Below are positions 22,968 through 32,441 of a DNA stretch of 40,199 bases, piece after piece (position 1 is the first letter of the stretch; each line of letters begins with the position of its first letter). A program made the translations under genes and the position numbers. This DNA comes from RGIG8700 sp964568815 (GTDB lineage: Bacteria > Bacillota > Clostridia > RGIG6154), in contig CAZMRY010000005.1 of assembly GCA_964568815.1 (NCBI GenBank), positions 1 to 40,199 of the forward strand, given 5' to 3'. The notes under the pieces are model-generated. The model saw only the letters and a list, made by a program, of their open reading frames with translations, had not been told where the DNA came from and did no database searches.

Positions 22968-25604
22968 TTATAATTTCGCTAAATTTTCTAATACTTTAGC
23001 AAGCATATCCTTATACTTTGCTTCTTTTTCTTTTTCTTCATCTACGACTTTCTGGGGAGCTTTTGCTACAAAGCTTTCATTTGAAAGTTTTCGTGTAACA
23101 CGCTCAACCTCAGCTTCAAGATGTTCTTTTTCTTTAAGAAGTCTTTCTTTTTCTTTTTCGATATCCACGAGCTCACCAAACGGAATGTATGTCACTGCAC
23201 CTTCTGAAACTACTGATACAGTATTTTCGGGAAGAGTTGATTCATCTTTAATAAATTCAACTTCTGAAGCAGATGCAAGCTTTTTAAAGAATGATGTACC
23301 TTTTTCAAAAATATCTTCTAACGAAGTTTTAATAAAGATATTAGCTTTTCTTGAAGGAATAACATTCATTGATGCTCTTGTATTTCTTATAGCTTTTATA
23401 GCATCCATAATGATTTCCATATTTTTTTCTTCAGCGTCAAAATTAAATGTTTCATTATACATTGGCCACTGTGTTCTCATAATAGTTTCACCTTCGTGTG
23501 GAAGATGTTGCCATATTTCTTCAGTTATAAATGGCATAAACGGATGAAGAAGTACCAAAGTATTTCTTAAAACATATACAAGAACTGCCTGAGCTGTTTT
23601 ATTTGTTGGATCTTCTGCTTCATAAAGTCTTGATTTAACAAGTTCAATATACCAGTCACAGAAGTCATCCCAGATAAAATCATAAAGCTTTGAAACAGCA
23701 ACACCAAGTTCAAAGTTGTCTAAATTATCTGTAACTTCCTTTACAACTCTGTTATATTTGCATAATATCCACTTATCTTCCGTGCAAAGTTTATCAGCAG
23801 ATGGTAATTCAATGGTATCTTCTGTTAAGTTCATAAGAACGAATCTTGAAGCATTCCAGATTTTGTTTGCAAAGTTTCTGCTTGCTTCTACTTTAGACTC
23901 GTAGTATCTCATATCATTTCCAGGTGAATTACCTGTTGCAAGAGTAAATCTTAAAGCATCTGCACCATACTGGTCAATAACTTCGAGCGGATCTACACCA
24001 TTTCCAAGAGATTTAGACATCTTTCTTCCCTGGCTGTCTCTTACAAGACCGTGAATGAATACATGTTCAAACGGTGCTTTACCGGTATGTTCAAGAGCTG
24101 AAAATACCATTCTTGCAACCCAGAAGAAAATAATATCATAACCTGTAACAAGTGTATTTGTAGGATAAAATCTCTTAAGGTCTTCTGCATCTTCATCAGG
24201 CCAACCAAGTGTTGAAAACGGCCACAAAGCTGAGCTGAACCATGTGTCTAATACGTCATCATCCTGTTTAACTTTTCCGCCACATTTCGGACATTTATCT
24301 ATGTCTGTTTTTGAAACTGTCATTTCACCGCAATCTAAGCAGTAAAAAGCAGGAATTCTGTGTCCCCACCAAAGCTGACGGGATATACACCAATCTCTTA
24401 CATTTTCCATCCAACCAATGTATGTTTTAGAAAATCTGTCAGGAACGAATTTTAATGTGCCGTCTTTAACTACTTCAAGTGCAGGTTTTGCAAGAGGTTC
24501 CATTTTTACAAACCACTGACGGGAAACTATTGGTTCAACAGTAGTACCGCAACGATAACATGTTCCTACATTGTGAGAATGCTTTTCTATCTTGAGTAAA
24601 TATCCGCCTTCTTCAAGGTCGTCAACAATAGCTTTTCTTGCATCATATCTTGACATCCCCTGATATTTGCCGCCAAATTCATTAACATTAGCGTTGTCAT
24701 CAAGAACTTTGATGATTTCAAGGTCATGTCTTAATCCAACTTCAAAGTCGTTAGGGTCATGTGCAGGAGTAATTTTAACAGCACCTGTCCCAAAATCTTT
24801 TTCTACATATTCGTCTGCGACAATAGGAATTTCTCTTCCAACAAGTGGAAGTACAAGCATTTTACCAACTATATCTTTGTATCTTTCATCATCAGGATGA
24901 ACTGCTACAGCTGTATCACCAAGAAGAGTTTCAGGTCTTGTTGTTGCTATTGTAAGATACTCGTCTGAATCCTTTAAAGGATATTTAATATGCCAGAAAT
25001 TACCGTCCTGTTCCTCATATTCAACTTCAGCATCTGATAATGCAGTTGTACAATTAGGACACCAATTAATAATTCTGTTACCTCTATAAATAAGTCCCTT
25101 ATTATAAAGATTGTAGAATACCTCTCTTACAGCATTTGAACAGCCTTCGTCCATAGTAAATCTTTCTCTGGACCAATCACAAGATGAACCAAGCTTTTTA
25201 AGCTGTGTTATAATTCTGTTACCGTACTGATTTTTCCAGTCCCATACAAGTTTTAAAAATTCTTCTCTTCCGATATCGTGTCTTGTGAGACCTTTTTCTT
25301 TTCTTAAGTTTTCTTCTACTTTAATCTGAGTGGCAATTCCGGCATGGTCAGTACCAGGAACCCATAATGCCTCATATCCTGCAAGTCTTTTATATCTTAT
25401 TAAGATATCCTGCAGTGTTTCATCAAGAGCATGTCCCATATGTAATTGACCTGTTACATTCGGTGGTGGGATAACGATTGTATAAGGCTCTTTTTCAGAT
25501 TTTACATCTGCTTTAAAGTAGCCGCTTTCTTCCCATAGCTTGTATATTCTTTCTTCAAAAGCCTTAGGATTATAGGTAGTATCAAGATTGTTTCTTTCAG
25601 CCAT
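22968..25604 (-). CDS. valS: Valyl-tRNA synthetase
   Basis: Class I aminoacyl-tRNA synthetase of 878 residues that charges tRNA-Val and edits threonine. It has the HIGH-type motif PNVTGQLHMGHAL (about 50), the CP1 editing domain with TTRPETLLGDTAVAV, zinc-type CxxC pairs (CYRCG, CLDCG, CPKCGG), the KMSKS motif GRKMSKSLGNGVDP, and a C-terminal coiled coil. An ATG three codons upstream (25613) lies immediately after AAAAGGA and is too close to use it; ATG at 25604 is nine bases from it and is preferred. It overlaps no T-box; it is the last gene after a DUF2007 gene and pgsA. Confidence 0.97.
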   Translation of the reverse strand: MAERNNLDTTYNPKAFEERIYKLWEESGYFKADVKSEKEPYTIVIPPPNVTGQLHMGHALDETLQDILIRYKRLAGYEALWVPGTDHAGIATQIKVEENLRKEKGLTRHDIGREEFLKLVWDWKNQYGNRIITQLKKLGSSCDWSRERFTMDEGCSNAVREVFYNLYNKGLIYRGNRIINWCPNCTTALSDAEVEYEEQDGNFWHIKYPLKDSDEYLTIATTRPETLLGDTAVAVHPDDERYKDIVGKMLVLPLVGREIPIVADEYVEKDFGTGAVKITPAHDPNDFEVGLRHDLEIIKVLDDNANVNEFGGKYQGMSRYDARKAIVDDLEEGGYLLKIEKHSHNVGTCYRCGTTVEPIVSRQWFVKMEPLAKPALEVVKDGTLKFVPDRFSKTYIGWMENVRDWCISRQLWWGHRIPAFYCLDCGEMTVSKTDIDKCPKCGGKVKQDDDVLDTWFSSALWPFSTLGWPDEDAEDLKRFYPTNTLVTGYDIIFFWVARMVFSALEHTGKAPFEHVFIHGLVRDSQGRKMSKSLGNGVDPLEVIDQYGADALRFTLATGNSPGNDMRYYESKVEASRNFANKIWNASRFVLMNLTEDTIELPSADKLCTEDKWILCKYNRVVKEVTDNLDNFELGVAVSKLYDFIWDDFCDWYIELVKSRLYEAEDPTNKTAQAVLVYVLRNTLVLLHPFMPFITEEIWQHLPHEGETIMRTQWPMYNETFNFDAEEKNMEIIMDAIKAIRNTRASMNVIPSRKANIFIKTSLEDIFEKGTSFFKKLASASEVEFIKDESTLPENTVSVVSEGAVTYIPFGELVDIEKEKERLLKEKEHLEAEVERVTRKLSNESFVAKAPQKVVDEEKEKEAKYKDMLAKVLENLAKL

Positions 25605-26151
25605 TTTTTTCATTCCTTTTAAATAAATTTGTATATTTTATAAATATTATAGAGTAATCTATAAATGCATATAGTGCTGTCAACACTATTATTGTAAGTA
25701 AGATATATTTAACCATCGTTGACGGTTCAAATACAATAAAAGAAAACGAAGCAAGGTAAAACACAAAAGTAGCTAATTTACCAGAATGATCCGCAGCAAC
25801 ATTGCACCCTTTTTTATATAAATACATTCCGCCAATACACAGTGAAAGTTCTTTAATAAATAAAAATGCAACAATTGAAAGTGGTATCCATTTGAAGTAA
25901 AGCAAACATAGTAAAACTGCAAACTGCATAAGCTTATCTGCAAATGGATCAAGTACAGCACCAACTTTAGATTGCATATTGAATTTTCTTGCTATAAATC
26001 CGTCAAGAATATCACTTATACCTGCAATAATAAGTAAGGTAAGTAAAATTGGCAGTTTTACACCATTTTCATAACTTGAATATAAAAACGCAAGGAAAAA
26101 TGGTATAATTGATATTCTGAATAATGTGATAATATTAGGTATAGTAAACAC
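25597..26151 (-). CDS. pgsA: CDP-diacylglycerol-glycerol-3-phosphate 3-phosphatidyltransferase
   Basis: Integral membrane enzyme that makes phosphatidylglycerol phosphate from CDP-diacylglycerol. The 184-residue protein has the CDP-alcohol phosphotransferase motif D-x2-DG-x2-AR-x8-G-x3-D-x3-D, seen here as DILDGFIARKF followed by GAVLDPFADK (about residues 47-75), and about five membrane helices. The start is ATG at 26151 with a SD AAGGAGAA. Its end overlaps the valS start region. Confidence 0.93.
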   Translation of the reverse strand: MFTIPNIITLFRISIIPFFLAFLYSSYENGVKLPILLTLLIIAGISDILDGFIARKFNMQSKVGAVLDPFADKLMQFAVLLCLLYFKWIPLSIVAFLFIKELSLCIGGMYLYKKGCNVAADHSGKLATFVFYLASFSFIVFEPSTMVKYILLTIIVLTALYAFIDYSIIFIKYTNLFKRNEKNG

Positions 26152-26161
26152 TTTGTTCTCC

Positions 26162-26356
26162 TTATTCCTGTATATCTATAATAAGTTCTAATGCCTGATT
26201 AACTTCAGCAACAGGAACAAAAAATTCAAAACATTTGAGCCCACTGTCTGAATTGATGAAAGGTCTGATTTTAACCAGAATATTATTTGATAACAGTAGA
26301 TTTTTCAGCTTACCAGCAGAATCTTCATTTTGAGCTAAAAATACAGTAGTCCACAT
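26162..26356 (-). CDS. DUF2007-like small signal-transducing protein
   Basis: A 64-residue protein beginning MWTTVFLAQNEDSAGKL and ending in VPVAEVNQALELI, matching short clostridial proteins of the DUF2007 (putative signal transducing protein) type, which resemble GlnB-like ferredoxin folds. The SD AGGAGTG is at normal spacing. It opens the operon with pgsA and valS. No function is known. Confidence 0.7.
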   Translation of the reverse strand: MWTTVFLAQNEDSAGKLKNLLLSNNILVKIRPFINSDSGLKCFEFFVPVAEVNQALELIIDIQE

Positions 26357-26397
26357 ATTACACTCCTATTTTAAACAATATTTTCATAATCTAATAA

Positions 26398-26426
26398 ATA
26401 ATATCATATTTTACAAAATAAATCAA
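26398..26426 (-). promoter_or_regulatory. Promoter of the DUF2007-pgsA-valS operon
   Basis: Minus strand: -35 TTGATT (26421-26426), 17-bp spacer, -10 TATTAT (26398-26403). Confidence 0.75.
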
Positions 26427-26430
26427 GCTA

Positions 26431-27267
26431 TTATTTAGTTAACACCGCAACAACCATTTTTACGAAACAATCATTTGTGAATCTAATACTACTTAATGGT
26501 TTAAGAAAACTACGCAAAGGAATCTCATTATAGTATTCTTTTTTAAAATTTGTATTATTTATAAGCAGTTTAAATCGTTTAATTGACATTTTGTTTATAT
26601 ACGAAAAATATTCTTCATCAGCCTCATTTTTACTTATTCTGAATAAAATTCTGTCTTTTTCATCAGGTAATCCCCTGACAAGTTCTTTGTATCCTTTAAT
26701 TAATGTTTTGTCACTAAAGAACAAATGCACCCATGGAATACCTATTACATCACTTAAATGTGCACCATATGGATGGTTATACGGAGGAAAATTCACATAT
26801 AATTTTCCTCCTGGTTTTAATACTCTGTAAACCTCTGCTAATACTTCGTCCGGCTTTGCAACATGTTCCATAGCATCATTCATAATTACTGTGTCAAAAG
26901 AATTATCAGGAAATCTCATTTTCGCAGCATCTTCTACATAAAATGTAAATCCCGAAAGTCCTAGTTCGTCCTGGAGAGCATATGCTTCACTCTCATATTT
27001 TGCAACTACATCAATTCCAGTTACACTTTTTGCTCCTAATGAAAGATAGTAGAGTGATTTTCCACCTGCCCCACATCCTATATCTAGGACATCCTTATCT
27101 TTAAACATTGAATCGCAGTCTGTATGCATAAGATAGAATTTTATAGTTTCCATACCTTTATTATATTGCCACATGCTATAAGTCATAACTCCGTCATTTT
27201 GCATATTAAAAGGATGAACAGGAAGTTTAAATAACTTATTAAAAAATAATAATGATTTAACTGACAT
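26431..27267 (-). CDS. Class I SAM-dependent methyltransferase
   Basis: A 278-residue methyltransferase. Motif I is VLDIGCGAGGKSLYYLS (about 60-76), the acidic end of strand two follows in VTGIDVV, then MRFPDNSFDTVIMNDAMEHV and the VLKPGGKLYVNFP motif. The Methyltransf_11 pattern suggests a small-molecule, lipid or sugar target; the acceptor cannot be named. The C-terminal part (about 175-278) is extra and not recognised. It starts 17 bases after uvrA and is likely read with uvrBA, which may be only positional. Confidence 0.82.
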   Translation of the reverse strand: MSVKSLLFFNKLFKLPVHPFNMQNDGVMTYSMWQYNKGMETIKFYLMHTDCDSMFKDKDVLDIGCGAGGKSLYYLSLGAKSVTGIDVVAKYESEAYALQDELGLSGFTFYVEDAAKMRFPDNSFDTVIMNDAMEHVAKPDEVLAEVYRVLKPGGKLYVNFPPYNHPYGAHLSDVIGIPWVHLFFSDKTLIKGYKELVRGLPDEKDRILFRISKNEADEEYFSYINKMSIKRFKLLINNTNFKKEYYNEIPLRSFLKPLSSIRFTNDCFVKMVVAVLTK

Positions 27268-27284
27268 ATATTTCTCCTATGTGT

Positions 27285-30110
27285 TTATTTTAATATTTTC
27301 TTTAAAAATTGACCGGTAAATGATTCCGAAACATTTGCTACTTCTTCAGGAGAACCGCAAGCAACAACTGTGCCTCCCCCATCTCCGCCTTCAGGACCCA
27401 TGTCAATTATATAGTCTGAAGTTTTGATTACATCTAAATTATGTTCAATTATGATTAGTGTGTTACCACTTTCGGCAAGCTTTGAGAGTACATCAATTAG
27501 CTTGTGCACATCAGCTGTATGAAGTCCTGTAGTTGGTTCATCTAATATATAGGCTGTTTTTCCAGTACTCTTTCTTGAAAGCTCAGTTGCAAGCTTTACT
27601 CTCTGAGCCTCACCACCTGAAAGTGTTGTAGCAGGTTGTCCTAATTTAACATAGCCAAGACCAACATCCTGTAAAGTTAATAGTCTGTTATATAGTTTTG
27701 GTGTATTTTCAAAGAATGTTACTGCTTCATCTATAGTCATATCAAGAACTTCAGCAATGTTTTTTCCCTTATATCTGACCTCAAGTGTTTCTCTGTTATA
27801 TCTTTTTCCTTTACAAATCTCACAAGGTACATATACATCAGAAAGAAAATGCATTTCAATTTTCAAAACACCGTCACCGGCACAAGCTTCACATCTTCCG
27901 CCTTTAATATTAAAACTGAATCTGCCTGATTTATAGCCCCTCGCCTGTGCTTCTTGTGTTGATGCAAAAAGGTCTCTTATATCACTGAATAAGCCTGTGT
28001 ATGTTGCGGGATTTGACCTTGGTGTTCTTCCTATAGGACTCTGGTCGATATCAATAACTTTATCAAGATATTCTATGCCTTTAATTTCTTTGCATTGACC
28101 TGGCTTCTTCTTTGCTCTGTTAAGTTCAACAGCAAGAGTTTTATATAGTATTTCATTAACAAGTGTGCTTTTTCCTGAACCTGAAACACCAGTAACAGCT
28201 GTTATGAGACCAACAGGGAATTTAACATTTATATTTTTCAGATTGTTTTCTTTAGCACCTATCACTTCTATAAATTCTTTACCTGGTTTTCTTCTCTTTT
28301 TTGGAATTTCAATTTTCTTTCTTCCGCTTAAATACTCACCTGTAATGCTCTTTTTGCATTTTTTGATATCATCTACAGTTCCTGTACAAACAACTTCTCC
28401 GCCGTGAATACCTGCACCGGGACCTATGTCCACAATATAATCAGCAGCAAGCATTGTATCTTCATCATGCTCAACAACCAATACAGTATTACCTAAATCA
28501 CGGAGATTTTTAAGTGTTGCAATAAGCTTGTTGTTATCTCTCTGATGAAGTCCGATACTTGGTTCATCAAGTATATAAAGAACACCCATAAGACTTGAAC
28601 CTATTTGAGTGGCAAGCCTTATCCTTTGTGCTTCACCGCCGGAAAGAGTTCCTGTAGCTCTTGAGAGTGAAAGGTAACCAAGTCCAACATCTGAGAGGAA
28701 CTTAAGTCTTGATTTAATTTCTTTCAAAATCTGTTCTGCAATAATAGTATTGTTTTCACCAAGTTCTAATTTATCAAAAAACTTAATAGTTTCAATTATA
28801 GATAAATCACAAAGCTCAATTATATTTTTGTTATTAACAGTTACAGCAAGACTTTCTTTTCTCAGTCTTTTGCCATTGCACAATGAACAAACAACATCCA
28901 CCATTATCATTTCGGTTTCGTTTTTCATATATTCTGAGTTTGTATCTCTGTATTTTCTTTCAAGATTAGAAATTACACCTTCAAATGGTACACTGTATAC
29001 ACCACCGCTGTATGTGCTCTGGTATTCAAATTTAATTCTTTCTTTACCAGAACCATAGAGAATAATATTTTGTATTTCTTCGCTCAATTCACCAAAAGGT
29101 GTTTCAAGAGAAAAACCATAATGTTTTGCTAAAGCAAGATATTGATTATAAGCAATGCTTTTTTTATTGCCAACAGAATTCCAACCGCTTGCTACAACAG
29201 CTCCCTCAGCCAAAGATTTGGATGGATCAGGAACTATACAGTCTCTGTCTATTCTTTGTTCAATTCCAAGACCTGTACATTGAGGACAAGCACCAAACGG
29301 GCTGTTAAATGAGAACATTCTTGGAGTTAATTCCTCAATATTAATATTACAGTCAGGACATGCATAATTTTGACTAAACAAAATTTCTTCTTTGCCTATT
29401 ACATCAATAAGAACGAGGTCATCTGCAAGCTTAAGAGCTGTTTCTACAGAATCTGTAAGCCTTTGACGCATTGTTTCTCTTGCAACAAGTCTGTCAACTA
29501 CAATTTCTATATTGTGTTTAATATTTTTTTCGAGCTTAATTGTTTCTGTAAGTTCATACATAACAGAATCCACTCTGACTCTTACATAGCCGGCTCTCTT
29601 AGCGTCTTCAAATACTTTATGATATTCACCTTTTCTTGATCTTACAACCGGTGCAAGCACCTGAAACTTTGTTCCTTCATCAAGTTTCATCAATTTATTT
29701 ACAATTTCATCAACTGTTTGCTGTCTTATTTCTCTGTTACAATTAGGGCAATGAACCGTACCAACTCTTGCATAAAGAAGTCTATAATAATCATAAATTT
29801 CTGTTACAGTACCTACAGTTGAACGGGGATTTTTATTAGTTGTTTTCTGATCAATAGAAATTGCAGGTGAAAGCCCTTCTATAAGTTCAACATTGGGCTT
29901 GTCCATTTGTCCCAAAAACATTCTTGCATAAGAAGATAATGACTCGATATATCTTCTCTGCCCTTCAGCATAAATTGTGTCAAATGCAAGTGAAGATTTG
30001 CCTGAACCGCTTAATCCTGTCAGTACAACAAGCTTATCTCTCGGTATTTCCACATCTATATTTTTCAGATTGTGTTCTTTTGCACCTTTAATGTACAAGC
30101 TGTCACGCAT
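27285..30110 (-). CDS. uvrA: Excinuclease ABC subunit A
   Basis: Damage-recognition ATPase of nucleotide excision repair. The 941-residue protein has two ABC modules, each split by an insertion: first Walker A GLSGSGKS at 32-39, zinc modules CPNCN and CPDCN...CPQC, first signature LSGGEAQRIRLATQIG, then the second half with GVSGSGKSTLV, CEACAGDGV...CEICKG, and signature LSGGEAQRVKLATEL with LDEPTTGLH. Length is normal for the family. It starts one base into the uvrB stop (TAATG), so the two are coupled. Confidence 0.97.
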   Translation of the reverse strand: MRDSLYIKGAKEHNLKNIDVEIPRDKLVVLTGLSGSGKSSLAFDTIYAEGQRRYIESLSSYARMFLGQMDKPNVELIEGLSPAISIDQKTTNKNPRSTVGTVTEIYDYYRLLYARVGTVHCPNCNREIRQQTVDEIVNKLMKLDEGTKFQVLAPVVRSRKGEYHKVFEDAKRAGYVRVRVDSVMYELTETIKLEKNIKHNIEIVVDRLVARETMRQRLTDSVETALKLADDLVLIDVIGKEEILFSQNYACPDCNINIEELTPRMFSFNSPFGACPQCTGLGIEQRIDRDCIVPDPSKSLAEGAVVASGWNSVGNKKSIAYNQYLALAKHYGFSLETPFGELSEEIQNIILYGSGKERIKFEYQSTYSGGVYSVPFEGVISNLERKYRDTNSEYMKNETEMIMVDVVCSLCNGKRLRKESLAVTVNNKNIIELCDLSIIETIKFFDKLELGENNTIIAEQILKEIKSRLKFLSDVGLGYLSLSRATGTLSGGEAQRIRLATQIGSSLMGVLYILDEPSIGLHQRDNNKLIATLKNLRDLGNTVLVVEHDEDTMLAADYIVDIGPGAGIHGGEVVCTGTVDDIKKCKKSITGEYLSGRKKIEIPKKRRKPGKEFIEVIGAKENNLKNINVKFPVGLITAVTGVSGSGKSTLVNEILYKTLAVELNRAKKKPGQCKEIKGIEYLDKVIDIDQSPIGRTPRSNPATYTGLFSDIRDLFASTQEAQARGYKSGRFSFNIKGGRCEACAGDGVLKIEMHFLSDVYVPCEICKGKRYNRETLEVRYKGKNIAEVLDMTIDEAVTFFENTPKLYNRLLTLQDVGLGYVKLGQPATTLSGGEAQRVKLATELSRKSTGKTAYILDEPTTGLHTADVHKLIDVLSKLAESGNTLIIIEHNLDVIKTSDYIIDMGPEGGDGGGTVVACGSPEEVANVSESFTGQFLKKILK

Positions 30111-32059
30111 TAAAGTTCTTCCTCCAATTCCTGAATTTTATCTCTTAATATTGCAGCTCTTTCAAACTGTAATCTCTTAGCTGCATCAAACATTTCTTCT
30201 TTAAGAGTCTTGATAAGCTTTCTGATATCGCCTTTATAGGTTGATTTTGTTTCTTTGAGTTCTTTGGTTGCTTCTATTATCTCTCTTACATCTTTAACAA
30301 TTGTTTTAGGAATAATATTGTTTTCTTTGTTAAACTGCATCTGGATGCTTCTTCTTCTGTTTGTTTCCGATATGGCTTTTTGCATACTTTCGGTCATTTC
30401 AGACGCATACATAATAACCTTACCATTTGCGTTTCTTGCAGCTCTGCCTATTGTCTGTATTAATGAAGTTTCGCTTCTTAAAAAGCCTTCTTTATCAGCA
30501 TCAAGTATTGCAACAAGAGATACTTCAGGTAAATCAAGGCCTTCTCTGAGAAGATTAATGCCTACAAGTACATCGAAAACCCCCAGGCGCAAATCTCTTA
30601 TAATTTCCATTCTTTCGATTGTCTTGACATCTGAATGAAGATACCTTACTTTAACACCATGTTCTTCTAGAAAGTCTGTAAGATGTTCCGCCATTCTTTT
30701 TGTAAGCGTTGTAATCAAAACTCTTTCATTCTTTTCAATTCTTATATTAATTTCCGATATGAGATGATCAATCTGACCCTCCTGAGGTATAATTTCAATC
30801 TCAGGGTCAAGAAGTCCTGTAGGTCTGATGATTTGTTCTACAACACTCTGACTATGATCATACTCATATTGAGCAGGAGTTGCGGAAACATATATAGCCT
30901 GAGATATCTTTTTCTCAAATTCATCAAAGCAAAGTGGTCTGTTATCAAATGCACTTTTCAATCTGAAACCAAAGTCCACAAGATTTTCTTTACGGGATCT
31001 GTCACCAGCATACATAGCTCTCACCTGTGGTATAGTAACATGAGCTTCATCAACAATTAATAGAAAATCATCGGGAAAATAATCAAAAAGAGTAAATGGT
31101 GGTGAACCTGCTTCTCTTCCGCTTATATGTCTTGAATAATTTTCTATTCCCTGACAAAAACCGGTTTCCTGCATCATTTCAATATCGTAAAGTGTTCTTT
31201 GTTCAATTCTTTGTGCTTCAAGAAGTTTATTTTCAGAATTGAATTCATTGATTCTTTCTGCCAATTCTGCTTTTATATTTATAATAGCTTTTTCCATTTT
31301 TTCACTTGTAGTTACATAATGTGAATTAGGAAAAATTACTATATGACTTCTCTCTCCTATTATTTCGCCTGTAAGAATATTTATTTCAGAAATACGTTCA
31401 ACTTCATCACCGAAAAACTCAATTCTTACAGAATTTTCGTTTGATGCCGCCGGAACTACTTCCAGAACATCTCCTCTGACTCTGAATTTGCCTCTTGAGA
31501 AGTCTATATCATTTCTTTCATATTGCATAGCCACAAGACGTTTAATAACTTCGTCCCGGTCCTTATTCATACCAGGTCTTAAAGAAACTACCATTGTGTT
31601 ATAGTCGATTGGATCGCCAAGACCATAAATACAAGAAACTGATGCAACAATTATAACATCTTTTCTTTCAGCAAGTGACGCTGTCGCACTGTGTCTCAGC
31701 TTATCAATTTCATCATTAATAGATGAATCTTTTTCAATATATGTGTCAGTATGAGGAATATAGGCTTCAGGTTGATAATAATCGTAAAAGCTTACGAAAT
31801 ATTCCACAGCATTTTCAGGGAAGAATTCTTTAAACTCACTGCAAAGCTGAGCTGCAAGTGTTTTATTATGTGCAAGAACAAGAGTTGGTTTATTAACTTT
31901 TTCAATAACTTTTGCCATTGTATAAGTTTTACCTGAACCTGTTACTCCTTTAAGAATTTGTCCTGATAATCCGGCCTTTACACCATCTGCAAGCTTATTA
32001 ATTGCCTGAGGTTGGTCACCTGATGGTTTAAATGGAGAAACAACCTTAAAATCGCCCAT
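30110..32059 (-). CDS. uvrB: Excinuclease ABC subunit B
   Basis: Helicase-like subunit that receives damaged DNA from UvrA and recruits UvrC. The 649-residue protein has Walker A GVTGSGKT at 38-45, the beta-hairpin start YFVSFYDYYQPEAYIP, DEAH in LIVDEAHVT, the helicase motif QTIGRAARNANGKVIMYA, and a C-terminal UVR helix pair. SD AGGAGGTTAAG is strong. Its promoter is just upstream; no clostridial LexA box (GAAC-N4-GTTC) is visible. Confidence 0.97.
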   Translation of the reverse strand: MGDFKVVSPFKPSGDQPQAINKLADGVKAGLSGQILKGVTGSGKTYTMAKVIEKVNKPTLVLAHNKTLAAQLCSEFKEFFPENAVEYFVSFYDYYQPEAYIPHTDTYIEKDSSINDEIDKLRHSATASLAERKDVIIVASVSCIYGLGDPIDYNTMVVSLRPGMNKDRDEVIKRLVAMQYERNDIDFSRGKFRVRGDVLEVVPAASNENSVRIEFFGDEVERISEINILTGEIIGERSHIVIFPNSHYVTTSEKMEKAIINIKAELAERINEFNSENKLLEAQRIEQRTLYDIEMMQETGFCQGIENYSRHISGREAGSPPFTLFDYFPDDFLLIVDEAHVTIPQVRAMYAGDRSRKENLVDFGFRLKSAFDNRPLCFDEFEKKISQAIYVSATPAQYEYDHSQSVVEQIIRPTGLLDPEIEIIPQEGQIDHLISEINIRIEKNERVLITTLTKRMAEHLTDFLEEHGVKVRYLHSDVKTIERMEIIRDLRLGVFDVLVGINLLREGLDLPEVSLVAILDADKEGFLRSETSLIQTIGRAARNANGKVIMYASEMTESMQKAISETNRRRSIQMQFNKENNIIPKTIVKDVREIIEATKELKETKSTYKGDIRKLIKTLKEEMFDAAKRLQFERAAILRDKIQELEEEL

Positions 32060-32097
32060 ACTTAACCTCCTTTGTTTTTGCTATTAGTTTACCCTTT

Positions 32098-32126
32098 ATT
32101 ATAACATATATCTTATATTTTTTCAA
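32098..32126 (-). promoter_or_regulatory. Promoter of uvrB-uvrA
   Basis: Minus strand: -35 TTGAAA (32121-32126), 17-bp spacer, perfect -10 TATAAT (32098-32103), immediately after the abrB-like terminator. Confidence 0.85.
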
Positions 32127-32130
32127 TATA

Positions 32131-32160
32131 AAAACACGCAACTTAATCGTTGCGTGTTTT
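32131..32160 (-). terminator. Terminator of the abrB-like gene
   Basis: AAAACACGCAAC/GTTGCGTGTTTT, 12-bp stem with a 6-base loop. The upstream arm lies inside the last codons of the gene. Confidence 0.88.
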
Positions 32161-32394
32161 TATCTCATTGAAGCATTTTTTACAGATAAAATCATGCTTA
32201 AAGTGTACTAAATCATCTGCTGATGAACAAAATACACAAAGCTCAGTTTCTTTGGCTTTAGTTACTATCAGCTTGTCTCCTTCAAGTTTTAAAGCCACTT
32301 CGCAGTTTCTGTCCACTCCTATTGCCGTTCTATATATTTTTGGTATTACCAGTCTTCCATTACCATCTATTACATGTCTTTTAATTTTCAACAT
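32143..32394 (-). CDS. AbrB/SpoVT-family regulator with C-terminal zinc ribbon
   Basis: An 83-residue transition-state-type regulator. The swapped-hairpin DNA-binding domain is RHVIDGNGRLVIPKIYRTAIGV (split: residues 6-17 and 18-27), followed by an acidic/Lys strand to residue 50. The tail has two CxxC pairs, Cys53-Cys56 and Cys71-Cys74, which can bind zinc; classical Bacillus AbrB has no such ribbon. ATG at 32394 with GAGGTGATA upstream is preferred to the GTG two codons earlier. The promoter contains a perfect inverted repeat, which fits autorepression. A monocistronic unit. Confidence 0.88.
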   Translation of the reverse strand: MLKIKRHVIDGNGRLVIPKIYRTAIGVDRNCEVALKLEGDKLIVTKAKETELCVFCSSADDLVHFKHDFICKKCFNEIKTRND

Positions 32395-32408
32395 TATCAC
32401 CTCGACAC

Positions 32409-32432
32409 AATTTTACTATAACTGGTAAAATT
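32409..32432. repeat. Inverted repeat (candidate operator) in the abrB-like promoter
   Basis: AATTTTAC (32409-32416) and GTAAAATT (32425-32432), perfect 8-bp arms separated by 8 bases. The arms cover the -10 box and fill the 17-bp spacer up to the -35. Confidence 0.75.
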
Positions 32433-32438
32433 TGTCAA
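32410..32438 (-). promoter_or_regulatory. Promoter of the abrB-like gene
   Basis: Minus strand: perfect -35 TTGACA (32433-32438), 17-bp spacer, -10 TAAAAT (32410-32415), short leader. Confidence 0.85.
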
Positions 32439-32441
32439 TAG

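Noticed and set aside
22912..23547. Long open frame on the plus strand, Ser-rich, antisense to valS
   Set aside because: It mirrors valS codons, has low-complexity Ser/Phe composition, begins in the spoIIA leader and has no SD or promoter.
25605..25640. T-box leader for valS
   Set aside because: valS overlaps pgsA and is inside an operon; no T-box sequence or specifier hairpin is present.
32060..32097. LexA box in the uvrB leader
   Set aside because: No GAAC-N4-GTTC or one-mismatch variant was found by eye.
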